The notes under the pieces: generated by a model
Told to the model about the DNA's origin: nothing
What the model saw: the letters and a program-made list of their open reading frames with translations, nothing else
Databases searched by the model: none
Assembly (NCBI RefSeq): GCF_014640295.1
Contig: NZ_BMGR01000002.1
Location: forward strand, 62,001 to 126,000
DNA length: 64,000 nucleotides
From: Paenibacillus abyssi
Lineage (GTDB): Bacteria; Bacillota; Bacilli; Paenibacillales; Paenibacillaceae
Direction of reading: 5' to 3'
Shown here: piece after piece, positions 8,140-16,520 of the stretch
Position numbering within the stretch: position 1 is the first letter of the stretch
Layout of the letters: each line of letters begins with the position of its first letter
Position numbers and translations under genes: made by a program

Positions 8140-9762
8140 TTATCCCAACAATTGCAGTACGCCTTGTGGTTGTTGATTTGCTTGAGCCAGCATCGCTTGT
8201 GCAGCTTGGGAAAGGATGTTGGATTTGGTGAAATCCATCATTTCTTTCGCCATATCCACATCGCGGATACGGGATTCAGCAGCTGTAAGGTTCTCAGAAG
8301 CTGTTTGCAGGTTGTTGATTGTGTGCTCCAAACGGTTTTGAACGGCACCCATTTTGGAACGTTGAGCGGAAACATTCTTGATTGCTTTATCCAATGTATC
8401 CAAGGATTGGGAAGCGCTCGAAGCAGTCGAAACATCAACCGAAGAGATGCCCAGCGCAGCTGTACGCATATCGCCAATTCCGAAGGAGATGGTTTGGCCG
8501 CGGTTAGCACCGATTTGGAACGTAACACCGCCATTGGAAGTAGCTTCTGTCTGCGCTTGGCTCAGACCAAGATCTTGAACAGTTGTTTTACCTGTTTGGT
8601 CGAAGAATTCCAAAGGTCCGTTCTCATTGTTAATGATGAAGCGTCCATCTTCACTTACATTTACAGAAACATCAGTCACGAAGCCTTCTTCGCCTGCTGT
8701 TTTACCAGTTACTCCATTGTAGCCAGAGATCGCCTTGTTGATAGCTTCCTGAAGGATCTTGGCTCCGCTCGCCATTGTTGCGCCATTTGCAATAGCGCCG
8801 CTAGTTGTGACTTCCATAAGAATGCCATCAACTTTAATGTCAAACGTTGCACCGGATGCTACTGTAGTACCGTTGTAATTGGTCGTACCTTGTACCTTCA
8901 CGCCACCAGCGGCACCCATGATTTTATCATTCAATACAGCACTAGCGGTAATGTCGGTTTCGATTTTGGAATTAATACCTTTTGTTCCGCTTTCCAGAAC
9001 CAGCTTGCCGCCAGCATCCACATAACCGGTAACATGGGCAACATTCGCACCGGAGTTATCGATTGCTTCATTGATTTTTTGAATAATAAGATCTTTTGCT
9101 TTGTTTTGTGTAGTTGTGTCTGTTGAAATTCCTTTGAGAATATTTTTCTCATCTGTAGTCAGGTTCTGCCATTGAATTTTGATTTCAGTACCGTCTACTT
9201 TAATTGTCTCTTCAATAAAGTTGGCATCTGCCGGTGCACCGGAAGCCATTGTACCGGAACCAGTTACAGTACCGCCCGTTAATTTAGCTACTGCTGCGCC
9301 TGTGGTTGTATTCGTAGCCACATTAGCTCCGCCAGCAGATTTCAATGCGCCGTTAAGGAGCTTTTGCGTATTGAACTCGGTTGTGTTACCGATACGGTCG
9401 ATTTCTTCCTTCAGCTGTTTTACCTCTTCTTGAAGAGCAGCACGGTCGTCGGCTGTGTTCGTTCCGTTAGCGGATTGGTCAGCCAGCTCACGCATACGCT
9501 GCAGGATGGAATGAGTTTCATTCAATGCACCCTCAGCTGTTTGGATCAGGGAGATCCCGTCTTGAGCATTCTTTGCAGCCATGTCCAAACCGCGGATCTG
9601 CGCTCTCATTTTCTCGGAGATTGCAAGACCTGCAGCATCGTCGCCGGCACGGTTAATACGAAGACCGGAAGACAATTTTTCGAGGGATTTACTAGCCCCC
9701 ATAGTGTTCGCCGTCAATTGACGGTGGGTGTTCATTGCGGCAATGTTGTGATTAATTCTCAT
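8140..9762 (-). CDS. hag: Flagellin
   Basis: A 540-residue flagellin, the filament subunit. The N-terminal D0/D1 region (about 1-140) begins [19 protein letters not shown] with [21 protein letters not shown]; the C-terminal D1/D0 region (about the last 105 residues) contains [13 protein letters not shown] and ends in QGVLQLLG. Between them lie about 295 variable residues rich in Thr, Ala, Gly and Asn, which B. subtilis Hag (about 304 residues in all) lacks; this surface domain is a likely place for O-glycosylation. The ATG at 9762 follows AAGGAGG. The leader carries a sigma-D-like promoter and two CsrA-type hairpins. csrA and fliW lie just upstream. Confidence 0.97.
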   Translation of the reverse strand: MRINHNIAAMNTHRQLTANTMGASKSLEKLSSGLRINRAGDDAAGLAISEKMRAQIRGLDMAAKNAQDGISLIQTAEGALNETHSILQRMRELADQSANGTNTADDRAALQEEVKQLKEEIDRIGNTTEFNTQKLLNGALKSAGGANVATNTTTGAAVAKLTGGTVTGSGTMASGAPADANFIEETIKVDGTEIKIQWQNLTTDEKNILKGISTDTTTQNKAKDLIIQKINEAIDNSGANVAHVTGYVDAGGKLVLESGTKGINSKIETDITASAVLNDKIMGAAGGVKVQGTTNYNGTTVASGATFDIKVDGILMEVTTSGAIANGATMASGAKILQEAINKAISGYNGVTGKTAGEEGFVTDVSVNVSEDGRFIINNENGPLEFFDQTGKTTVQDLGLSQAQTEATSNGGVTFQIGANRGQTISFGIGDMRTAALGISSVDVSTASSASQSLDTLDKAIKNVSAQRSKMGAVQNRLEHTINNLQTASENLTAAESRIRDVDMAKEMMDFTKSNILSQAAQAMLAQANQQPQGVLQLLG

Positions 9763-9769
9763 TTCGTTT

Positions 9770-9783
9770 CTTCCTCCTTGAAG
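9770..9783 (-). promoter_or_regulatory. CsrA-type hairpin over the hag Shine-Dalgarno (site 2)
   Basis: On the minus-strand RNA CUUC-AAGGAG-GAAG: a 4-bp stem presenting GGA in its loop, with the loop being the ribosome binding site of hag itself. CsrA bound here would block translation, as known for B. subtilis hag BS2. Confidence 0.75.
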
Positions 9784-9794
9784 GTTACGATTAT

Positions 9795-9810
9795 CCCACA
9801 TCCTTGTGGG
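9795..9810 (-). promoter_or_regulatory. CsrA-type hairpin in the hag leader (site 1)
   Basis: On the minus-strand RNA CCCACA-AGGA-UGUGGG: a perfect 6-bp stem with GGA in the loop. The core ACAAGGAUGU agrees with the SELEX-type CsrA consensus (RUACARGGAUGU). It lies about 33 bases before the hag start, the place of BS1 in B. subtilis. Confidence 0.8.
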
Positions 9811-9859
9811 TTCTGCTATTCAATAGGTCGGCCGCCCTATTAAATGCTTCTAAGTATAT

Positions 9860-9887
9860 ATATCGAAATCTAAGAGGAAGATGTTTA
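9860..9887 (-). promoter_or_regulatory. Sigma-D-like promoter of hag
   Basis: On the minus strand TAAA-N16-TTCGATAT, matching the sigma-D consensus in the whole -35 and in six of eight -10 positions. It would give a leader of about 90 bases that includes both CsrA-type hairpins. Confidence 0.75.
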
Positions 9888-10051
9888 GTGTTTTTCAAAA
9901 ATTTTTTTGTTGTGAAAAATTCGGATTGCAACCTGAGTTATCACGCACGTTCAATTCATGTTTCTAATGACCAAATAAGTACAAAGCAATACAGAGAAAT
10001 CTTTGAATAATAGAAATTCAATCACGATTAAGGATGCCATCCTTGCCGCCA

Positions 10052-10094
10052 AATTCTTGGAGTAGCACACTTGCCGCTATTCCAAGAATTTTTT
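10052..10094 (+). terminator. Long inverted repeat with T-run between csrA and hag
   Basis: A stem of 15 pairs (AATTCTTGGAGTAGC with GCTATTCCAAGAATT) and a 9-base loop. Read on the plus strand the stem is fully paired (one G-U) and is followed by six T. Read on the minus strand, the direction of csrA, it has an A-C mismatch and only three T. It may still end csrA transcription, but the features fit a plus-strand terminator better. Confidence 0.55.
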
Positions 10095-10100
10095 ATTATG

Positions 10101-10334
10101 TTATTTATTTTTAGTTCCCAATAACTTTTGCAGATCTGACAGCATTGCTTTCGTTTGGAGCGCTTCTTTATTTTCCTGCTGAATGGCATCGTAGATTTCT
10201 TTCCGATAAACCTCTACACTCTTCGGCGCTTTGATGCCCAGGCGCACGGTATCGCCTTCCGTACCGAGCACGACCAATTCGATATTGTCGCCGATCATAA
10301 TCGTCTCGCCTTTTTTTCTCGCCAATACGAGCAT
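10101..10334 (-). CDS. csrA: Carbon storage regulator CsrA
   Basis: A 77-residue RNA-binding translational regulator. The start MLVLARKKGETIMIGDNIEL and VRLGIKAPKSVEVYRKEIY are diagnostic of the family. In Bacillus it binds the hag leader to stop flagellin translation and is sequestered by FliW. Matching hairpins are seen in the hag leader of this window. The ATG lies five bases after the fliW stop, and its GGAGAG ribosome binding site is inside the last fliW codons, so the two are coupled. It is a little longer at the C-terminus than typical 61-74-residue homologues. Confidence 0.97.
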   Translation of the reverse strand: MLVLARKKGETIMIGDNIELVVLGTEGDTVRLGIKAPKSVEVYRKEIYDAIQQENKEALQTKAMLSDLQKLLGTKNK

Positions 10335-10339
10335 CTAGA

Positions 10340-10846
10340 TCACTCTCCATTTCCTGAAGACGCTGCGTCCGTAAGCGGTTCGTTGGCGGCGCTCGTCTGG
10401 ATGAGATTCGTGTCCTCAGCAGCCTCAACAATTAAGGCGTGCTTCGTCGTGTAGGATGTATGCTGGAGAATGATTTGCCGGCCGGTATTAATCCTGGTAT
10501 TAATAATTACCGGTGCGAGAAGGTTCAGCGTGGCGGACTGGAGGTCTTCCTTTAAAGTTACGATCGACCAGACTAACACGTCTGCGGGATCTTCAATGCT
10601 GAGCTCCTCCAGCACGTGCTCATTCAATTGAAATTCATAGTTTGCATAGAAAATGAAGGGGTCGGTCAGCAGAAAAGCGATATCTCCCTCTTCAACCGAT
10701 TGCAAATAGGAAAACGGAAGCTCCGCCTCAGGCTTGATCAGCACAAAAGACTTCAGCTGCTCAAATCCCGGCATCCCACCAGGAAAATTGATGATATCTT
10801 CCGAACGAACTTCCACTTCTCCAAGAACTGCGGAGTTAACGATCAT
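10340..10846 (-). CDS. fliW: Flagellar assembly factor FliW
   Basis: A 168-residue cytoplasmic protein that binds flagellin and, when released by it, allosterically antagonises CsrA. Family marks: IINFPGGMPGFEQLKSF at the start, LPFSYLQSVEEGDIAFLLTDPF, and LLAPVIINTRINTGRQIILQ. I chose the ATG at 10846, preceded by TTGGAG at nine bases, over an upstream in-frame TTG that overlaps that box. The last 25 or so residues (AAEDTNLIQ...) are a polar tail. fliW and csrA form a pair directly upstream of hag, as in B. subtilis. Confidence 0.95.
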   Translation of the reverse strand: MIVNSAVLGEVEVRSEDIINFPGGMPGFEQLKSFVLIKPEAELPFSYLQSVEEGDIAFLLTDPFIFYANYEFQLNEHVLEELSIEDPADVLVWSIVTLKEDLQSATLNLLAPVIINTRINTGRQIILQHTSYTTKHALIVEAAEDTNLIQTSAANEPLTDAASSGNGE

Positions 10847-10925
10847 AGCGATAGGCTCCAATCTACTATATATTGTGGTTCACTGGTGAATAATTCTTAG
10901 GTTGTGAAATCTCTGTTTATGAAAG

Positions 10926-10976
10926 AAAAACTATAGACCTCGTATACTCCATGTATACCCGAAAGGTCTATAGTTT
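10926..10976 (-). terminator. Intrinsic terminator after the flgK-flgL-DUF6470 genes
   Basis: A 13-bp stem AAACTATAGACCT/AGGTCTATAGTTT enclosing a second inner GTATAC pair, followed on the minus strand by TTTTTCTTTC. It lies between the DUF6470 gene and fliW, so fliW-csrA may need its own promoter or read-through. Confidence 0.85.
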
Positions 10977-11006
10977 ACAAGTGTAACCATCGTATTCATG
11001 ATCATA

Positions 11007-11573
11007 CTATACCGCCGCATCAATCTGCGGAGGCGTAATCTCCACTTTATTTCGCTGCAGCATATACAGGTCCAACCTGCCCCGCGCGTAATCATGGACA
11101 GGCGGATTCACGGCCGTATGAAGCTCCACTCTCCCTGAGTTGGCTCGAATGGAGAGATCACCCTGCGTGTACTTCACATCCACATTGTCGTAAGAAGCCG
11201 GCCCCCGAACATCAAAATCGGGAAACGTGCGCCGCCAGTCCTTCGCAAGCTCAGCGAAGGGATTGCCGCCCAGATGAATCTGGGCCATCCGATTGCCGTC
11301 CTCGACGATCCGGGCCAACCCGCGCAGCGCAATATCCGGCGATCTGGAATAGATCCGGCTCATCATCACCAGATTGTTGCCGAGTCCCAGAGCATCCCAT
11401 GCCCGGTCTTGATTGACCTCCAAATTCCCTTGAGGCTGGTTGATCTGCAGCTCTGGACGAGAGGTCCTCATCTCGAATGTTGCGCGCGGCTGTTTAATAA
11501 TCTGCGTCCCTAAGTCGGCATTAATGCCAAGTTTCGCATAATCCTGATGAATCTGAATCTGTGGAATCGCCAT
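11007..11573 (-). CDS. DUF6470 family protein (YviE-like)
   Basis: A 188-residue protein of the family found between flgL and fliW in Bacillales (B. subtilis yviE). It starts MAIPQIQIHQDYAKLGINAD, has IQINQP-like repeats in its first third and ends in a tyrosine-containing tail. There is no signal peptide or membrane segment. Its function is not established; the conserved position suggests a flagellar role. The ATG is 13 bases after the flgL stop. Confidence 0.85.
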   Translation of the reverse strand: MAIPQIQIHQDYAKLGINADLGTQIIKQPRATFEMRTSRPELQINQPQGNLEVNQDRAWDALGLGNNLVMMSRIYSRSPDIALRGLARIVEDGNRMAQIHLGGNPFAELAKDWRRTFPDFDVRGPASYDNVDVKYTQGDLSIRANSGRVELHTAVNPPVHDYARGRLDLYMLQRNKVEITPPQIDAAV

Positions 11574-11586
11574 GATTTATCGCCTC

Positions 11587-12525
11587 TTATCGGAGAAAAT
11601 CAACCAGGCTCGGGCTGATCAGCTTTGCCCCGGCCGACAATGATGCCTGATACACGTTTTCTTCCATTTTAAGATTCGTGATAACCTGAGCCATATCGGC
11701 ATCTTCCGTCTTGGATTGAATGGAGGTCAGATTAACGGTAATATCCTCAAGTCTCCCCTTAACAAGTTCCACCCGGTTCGTTCTCGCGCCGATTTCTGCG
11801 CGCATCTCCAAAATCGTATTCAGTCGGGAGTCCACTTTGCCGATTAATTCAGATACCTTCTGATTATTTCCGGAAGCCAAGGCTTGAACGACATTATTAA
11901 GAACCTGGAATACATTGTCGCTGTTCTGGTCGGTGTCATCCGCAACGGGATTTCCGAAAATCTGATTGCCGGTCATATTCACTGCCATAACCATGCCCGG
12001 GGCCAGCTCATATTTAATCTGCCCCGGGTCCGTTGCTGCGTTATACGCTTTAGGAGACCCTGCATCCGACAAGCCCAATTTAGAGTAAGGCGGCGTCTCC
12101 GTCTGTTCCCCATTGAACACATATTTGCCGTTGAACTTGCTGTTTCCGATTTCAACCAATTGATTATAAAGCTCTTCAATCTCAAGCTTGATGGCGTTAT
12201 AACCCTCCTGCGGATTTACGCCGTTAGCTCCCTGCACCATAAGCTCTCTGGCACGATGCAGCACATTGCCGGCTTGGCCGAGCGTCATATCGGTATAATC
12301 CAAGCTCGAAATCGCCGAGTCGACATTGCGGATATATTGGTCATTGGCGGAAATTTCACTGCGGTACCGCATTGCGAACGTCAGACCTACCGGATCGTCA
12401 GATGGCGCGTTTATTCTGCGTCCAGTAGACAATTGGTTCTGCAAGTTATTCATCCGCCCCAAGTTATTAGAGACGTTACGCAGCAATTGCGTATTCATCA
12501 TCGTCTGGGTTACGCGTAAAGACAT
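11587..12525 (-). CDS. flgL: Flagellar hook-associated protein 3 (hook-filament junction)
   Basis: A 312-residue junction protein between hook and filament. It has the flagellin-like N-terminus (MSLRVTQTMMNTQLLRNVSNN, then LSTGRRINAPSDDPVG) and a flagellin-like coiled C-terminus ending VYQASLSAGAKLISPSLVDFL. The length is normal. The ATG at 12525 follows GGAGGTGA at seven bases. It lies 19 bases after flgK in the same operon. Confidence 0.95.
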   Translation of the reverse strand: MSLRVTQTMMNTQLLRNVSNNLGRMNNLQNQLSTGRRINAPSDDPVGLTFAMRYRSEISANDQYIRNVDSAISSLDYTDMTLGQAGNVLHRARELMVQGANGVNPQEGYNAIKLEIEELYNQLVEIGNSKFNGKYVFNGEQTETPPYSKLGLSDAGSPKAYNAATDPGQIKYELAPGMVMAVNMTGNQIFGNPVADDTDQNSDNVFQVLNNVVQALASGNNQKVSELIGKVDSRLNTILEMRAEIGARTNRVELVKGRLEDITVNLTSIQSKTEDADMAQVITNLKMEENVYQASLSAGAKLISPSLVDFLR

Positions 12526-12544
12526 ACTCTCTCACCTCCGGTAA

Positions 12545-14107
12545 TTAACGGCCTACAATACCCATGCTGTTAATGATTCTGTCTAATGTCTCATCGATCA
12601 CGGTCATGTTCCGAGCAGCTGCATTATAAGCATGTTGAAATTTAATCATATTAGCCATTTCTTCATCCAGCGATACCCCGCTCACCGATTGGCGGCGCGC
12701 ATCGACTTGGTCGATCAAGGTCTTCGAATTCGCGAGCTGGCGGTTCGCTTCCCTTGCCTGAACGCCTAATTCGCCGACAATCGAACGGAAATAGGAATCG
12801 ATCGTATTCATGTTCGTTTCCGTAGACGTACCGAAATTAAACCTGAAATCCCGGGCCTGGGAGAACAATACCGCAAGCGTGTTATTCCCTTTCACAACTT
12901 CTTCCGTGCCGCTCTCATCGGTGACGCGCATTGATGCGGCGATCTTGGTCGGATTATCAGCAAGCTCTTTGTTTAATGTAATGTTCAGGGCTGTTAAATT
13001 CCCCGAGCCCCCTGTCGAATCCGTAAAGAAAGGCAGGCCCACCGGGTCGGATGAAAAATTATAGCCAAGCTGATGCAGGCCATTCAACCCTTTGACCGTT
13101 GCTGTGAGGTCAGAGGATAACGTACGGTCAGCGACTGTCCCTGAATAAACGACCCCGTCCACTTCCGTGCCATCCGGCAGAACGGATCCCGCTGGAATGG
13201 TGACGACAAACTCTCCGTTAGCCAGTGTATTGGCAAGAGAGTTCAAATCATCGATGTAGCCCTGCACATATCTATCCCGGGATGTAATCATGCCGAATAC
13301 TTCGCCGCTGTTCAAATCTCCGGAGGCAAATGCGCCCTCGATAAGATCGCGATCCACTGGCACCGGGACGAACCCTTGCAGCAATGTCGTTCCGCCCATC
13401 GTAATTTGATAACCGGTGGAGAGGTCCTCCACCCGGATATTCACCATTTTGGACAGCTCATCTGTCATGAGATCCCGTTGGTCGCGCAAGTCGTTGGCAT
13501 CATCGCCGAGGCCCTCGATTCGTAAAATCTCATTGTTTAACTGTCCGATATTTCGAAGAATCGAATTCATCTCCACGACACGGATATCAACATTCTCGGT
13601 CAGGTCAATTTTCAGATCCTCTAATGATCTTGCCGTATGATTGAACGCATCGGTCAAAGCGAGCGCCTGCTCGCGAACGATCTTTCGTCCATCCGCATTC
13701 TCCGGCGCTTTGCTCAAATCCGACCAAGCATTGAAGAACTCGCTGATAACGGTACGAATCCCGGTGTCCGACGGTTCATTTACGATCTTCTCCAATTTTT
13801 CAAGCGTGTCTTGTTGAATCGTATAGTTACCGAAGTTTTTATTCTCGTTACGGAACTGGTCGTCAATGAATTTCTCACGAATCCTGGTGATCGAGTCGAA
13901 CTCCACCCCCATCCCCGTTTGCCCTGGAATGGTAGAGCGCATAAGTCCATAGCCCTCAAGCGGTCTGGCTGCGACCATATTCACTACTTGCCTGGAATAT
14001 CCGGCCGTATTCGCGTTTGCGATATTATGTCCCGTCGTACTGAGAGCGGCTTGCTGCGTAAATAATGAACGCTTAGCTACTTCTATCCCATGAAATGTCG
14101 ATCTCAC
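12545..14107 (-). CDS. flgK: Flagellar hook-associated protein 1
   Basis: A 520-residue junction protein between hook and filament. The rod/hook signature is STTGHNIANANTAGYSRQVVN near residue 25, and the C-terminus has GVSLDEEMANMIKFQHAYNAAARNM, the usual hook-protein ending. I place the start at the GTG at 14107 (VRSTFHGIEVAKRSL), preceded by GGGGGG, rather than at the much longer open frame that would overlap flgN. The gene starts 16 bases after flgN. Confidence 0.95.
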   Translation of the reverse strand: MRSTFHGIEVAKRSLFTQQAALSTTGHNIANANTAGYSRQVVNMVAARPLEGYGLMRSTIPGQTGMGVEFDSITRIREKFIDDQFRNENKNFGNYTIQQDTLEKLEKIVNEPSDTGIRTVISEFFNAWSDLSKAPENADGRKIVREQALALTDAFNHTARSLEDLKIDLTENVDIRVVEMNSILRNIGQLNNEILRIEGLGDDANDLRDQRDLMTDELSKMVNIRVEDLSTGYQITMGGTTLLQGFVPVPVDRDLIEGAFASGDLNSGEVFGMITSRDRYVQGYIDDLNSLANTLANGEFVVTIPAGSVLPDGTEVDGVVYSGTVADRTLSSDLTATVKGLNGLHQLGYNFSSDPVGLPFFTDSTGGSGNLTALNITLNKELADNPTKIAASMRVTDESGTEEVVKGNNTLAVLFSQARDFRFNFGTSTETNMNTIDSYFRSIVGELGVQAREANRQLANSKTLIDQVDARRQSVSGVSLDEEMANMIKFQHAYNAAARNMTVIDETLDRIINSMGIVGR

Positions 14108-14123
14108 CGGTTTCCCCCCTATC

Positions 14124-14627
14124 CTATGCTCTGGTATCGAATTGGCTGAAGCGCTTGAAGCCTCCGGATTGCAGGGAACCATGATACGTTGCATCATCTT
14201 CGCTCGGTCCGGCAATCAAATCAATCGAATGCGATATATATTCCAAATTAAGTTTAATCATCTGCTGGTTAAAATCATTGATTTCCTTAAGCTCTGTTAA
14301 TGCAGCGAAAAGCTCGTCACACGCTGTTCGCAGCAGCTGCTTCTCCTCAGCCCTGTGCACCATCTTGACAAGCTGCTCCATACGAAAGCTTCCCGTTGAC
14401 ACGATGCCCAGGCCCGCAACATATTTCCCGACGGCCAGCAAACGCCGCTTGTCCAGCTCGGCAACCGTCTGGATCAGCTTGGATTCACGATTCGTGATCG
14501 CGGCGACAGCATCTGTCTGATTGGATAGGATCGCCTCTCGTTTGTCAGTTCCCACGGTGATTAATTGACGGTACGTGTCTGTCAATTCGTCAAGCGTCTG
14601 AGCGATGATTTGAACAGCTTCGTTCAT
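14124..14627 (-). CDS. flgN: FlgN-family flagellar export chaperone
   Basis: A 167-residue, mostly helical protein, the chaperone for FlgK and FlgL. It is recognised by its helical pattern (LDELTDTYRQLITVGTDKR, then ESKLIQTVAELDKRR) and above all by its place between flgM and flgK, as yvyG in B. subtilis. The ATG at 14627 follows GAGGAGAG. The last 25 residues are polar and low in hydrophobics, as in other members. Confidence 0.9.
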   Translation of the reverse strand: MNEAVQIIAQTLDELTDTYRQLITVGTDKREAILSNQTDAVAAITNRESKLIQTVAELDKRRLLAVGKYVAGLGIVSTGSFRMEQLVKMVHRAEEKQLLRTACDELFAALTELKEINDFNQQMIKLNLEYISHSIDLIAGPSEDDATYHGSLQSGGFKRFSQFDTRA

Positions 14628-14670
14628 TATGAATCTCTCCTCTTGTCAGCGATCACAGTGCTGAGAACGC

Positions 14671-14934
14671 CTACTTCAAATAGGGCAGCAGCTTCTCCGC
14701 AAGCTTGCCTGCTTCCACATGATAGGTCCCGGCAGACACGGACGCCTTAAGCTCGTTGAGCTTCTCCGTCCGCCCTGCCTGTGCAGCCCGGTTCGATTCC
14801 AGAAGCTCCTTCGCCTCCGGAGATATGGACACCTCGTCTTTACGACGTGTCGTCTCCGCGCCTCCGCTGCGCGTCCCTTTATGATTTGCGTATTTCTGAA
14901 GGGCCGATATTCGCCCAGGTTCATTTATTTTCAT
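14671..14934 (-). CDS. flgM: Anti-sigma-D factor FlgM
   Basis: An 87-residue negative regulator of sigma-D. The start MKINEPGRISALQKYANHK and the central KDEVSISPEAKELLE followed by a C-terminal helical region are typical. The ATG at 14934 has GGGGTGAGAG upstream; a longer open frame adds only seven residues. A near-perfect sigma-D promoter stands about 60 bases upstream, which fits the known feedback loop. Confidence 0.95.
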   Translation of the reverse strand: MKINEPGRISALQKYANHKGTRSGGAETTRRKDEVSISPEAKELLESNRAAQAGRTEKLNELKASVSAGTYHVEAGKLAEKLLPYLK

Positions 14935-14969
14935 ATCTCTCACCCCGCCTGACACGGCAAATTAAAATA

Positions 14970-14999
14970 GCCGATGATTACTTATTAAGTAATATCGGC
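14970..14999. repeat. Near-perfect palindrome overlapping the flgM promoter -10
   Basis: GCCGAT-g-ATTACTT-att-AAGTAAT-ATCGGC: 13 paired bases with a three-base loop and one bulge. One arm contains the sigma-D -10 element and the rest would be the very 5' end of the flgM transcript. Confidence 0.8.
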
Positions 15000-15019
15000 A
15001 TCTCGTATATAAAAGTTTA
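14992..15019 (-). promoter_or_regulatory. Sigma-D promoter of flgM
   Basis: On the minus strand TAAA-N16-GCCGATAT, an exact match to the Bacillus sigma-D consensus, between yvyF and flgM. It would drive flgM-flgN-flgK-flgL. Confidence 0.9.
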
Positions 15020-15038
15020 TAGTTTTGTCGGCCTACAG

Positions 15039-15461
15039 TCAATCACTGCTATTCTCATGCGTGCGGCTACCTATCTGATATGCTCCGGTACCGCCCTGCT
15101 TGCTTGGCTGGGATCCACGAGAGAATTGCTCTTTCGCAGAATTGACGTCTTTGATTAGCTTTGAGCGGCATTCGGGACACATATTGCTGTCGCGTATGAA
15201 GGTACCGCAAACTTCGCAAGGATAACCCATATTAGGTGCATTCATAATCGAAATTCGGCCTTCGCGAATAAACTTTGCAATTTGCCTGTTGCTCACGCCG
15301 GTCTCATCCGACAGCTCTTGCATGGTGCAACCGCGGTTTTCTTTGAGAAAGCTGGCACATTTCTCATATTCCTTATCTATTTCTTTAACGCAATTCGGAC
15401 AAACATCGCGAAGATTTGTGGCATATAATTTACCGCAGCGAGGGCAATTTCCCAAATTCAT
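15039..15461 (-). CDS. yvyF: YvyF-family flagellar operon zinc-ribbon protein (TIGR03826)
   Basis: A 140-residue protein with an N-terminal zinc ribbon (CPRCGKLY ... CPNC, residues 5-22), a helix-turn-helix-like middle (MQELSDETGVSNRQIAKFIREG, residues 47-68) and a second CxxC ribbon (CEVCGTFIRDSNMCPEC). This architecture is that of the TIGR03826 flagellar operon protein. It sits between comFC and flgM as in B. subtilis. The function is not well defined; the domains suggest nucleic-acid binding. A possible sigma-A promoter is at 15500-15528. Confidence 0.92.
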   Translation of the reverse strand: MNLGNCPRCGKLYATNLRDVCPNCVKEIDKEYEKCASFLKENRGCTMQELSDETGVSNRQIAKFIREGRISIMNAPNMGYPCEVCGTFIRDSNMCPECRSKLIKDVNSAKEQFSRGSQPSKQGGTGAYQIGSRTHENSSD

Positions 15462-15499
15462 AAATAAGACCCCTTCCGTCCAAGCAGATACTTATCTAT

Positions 15500-15528
15500 A
15501 TAATAACGGATTTTTGGGAATATTTCAC
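15500..15528 (-). promoter_or_regulatory. Candidate sigma-A promoter before yvyF
   Basis: On the minus strand GTGAAA-N17-TATTAT (4 of 6 and 5 of 6 matches to TTGACA/TATAAT), about 40 bases before the yvyF start. The surrounding DNA is AT-rich. Confidence 0.45.
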
Positions 15529-15572
15529 TATCTATTTATAAATATTGTCGATAATATTACATTTTTTCCCGA

Positions 15573-16520
15573 TTATGAGCGCGCCCATGTCAGTACATAT
15601 AGTTCCAAAGTTATGCCTGAACAGGCATGAAGTGTTATGGCGCAGCTATTGGCTGTGCTGCCAGTCGTATAAATATCATCTACAAGTAAAACACGCAGTG
15701 GTTGCTTCTCAAGCGTGAAAAATGTAGAGGCATGGCTGTATTTGTCGGTATATATAGATGTCAAAAGTGCGGCAGCAGCAGGCTCAGCCGTAAAAAGCAT
15801 TCGGGTATCGCGAAGCCGTTCCAGCCGGGTTTTAAAGCTCTGCCTCGTCGTATGCCTGGTCCGCAGCAGTAAAGAAGCAATCGGCAGGCCATACCTCCGG
15901 GCAAGGCCGGCGGCCAATCGCTGCGCTTGGTTGAAGCCGCGTTCCGATGCCCGTTCCTCGCTGATCGGCACATAGGTCACGATATCCCAACATGCCGCTG
16001 CATGATGCTTCATTTGATCAAAGCCGGTCAGAATATCAGGCATATACTTATACCTGCGCGGTTTAACCTTTATATTGAGCCTCGAGATCAGCTCCGTTGT
16101 CATTTGTTTAAACATCGGTTCGAGCATATCGATCAACAGCGGTTCCAGATGCTCTTGGCCTTGATATTTATAGTTTGCAAGCCAGCTCCGCATAACGGAA
16201 TCATAACGAACGGCGCTGCGATTCCAGATAAATCCGGCATCAACTCTGCGTATACAGTCATCACAGTGAACGGCTCGCCCGCATATGAGACAGCGGACAT
16301 CCTTTATCCATGCAATACTGCGATTACAGCTTTCACACAATTCCGGGATAATGGGAAGTTGATACCGGGCGTAAGAAGCATCGGCGTATGTCTCTGCCCG
16401 CACGATCGGCTTCATTGATCTGCCGCATAATCGGCAGTTGGAGTAGGCGGGACGAAGCAGACTGAACATGATGGAGCCCGATTGCTTAAGCTGTTTGAGA
16501 AATGGTTCTAAAACCGCCAT
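15573..16520 (-). CDS. comFC: ComF-family phosphoribosyltransferase-like competence protein
   Basis: A 315-residue protein. The N-terminal zinc ribbon CRLCGRSM with later CESCNR and CLICGRAVHCDDC is followed by the amidophosphoribosyltransferase-like domain with SERGFNQAQRLA and the PRPP motif VLLVDDIYTTGSTANSC near the C-terminus. ComFC is needed for uptake of transforming DNA. Its start overlaps comFA by 13 bases. There is no comFB between them, unlike B. subtilis. Confidence 0.93.
   Translation of the reverse strand: MAVLEPFLKQLKQSGSIMFSLLRPAYSNCRLCGRSMKPIVRAETYADASYARYQLPIIPELCESCNRSIAWIKDVRCLICGRAVHCDDCIRRVDAGFIWNRSAVRYDSVMRSWLANYKYQGQEHLEPLLIDMLEPMFKQMTTELISRLNIKVKPRRYKYMPDILTGFDQMKHHAAACWDIVTYVPISEERASERGFNQAQRLAAGLARRYGLPIASLLLRTRHTTRQSFKTRLERLRDTRMLFTAEPAAAALLTSIYTDKYSHASTFFTLEKQPLRVLLVDDIYTTGSTANSCAITLHACSGITLELYVLTWARS

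Noticed and set aside
8152-9126. 324-codon plus-strand open frame opposite hag
   Set aside because: It is an antisense shadow of the biased flagellin coding sequence, Cys-rich and without a recognisable family.
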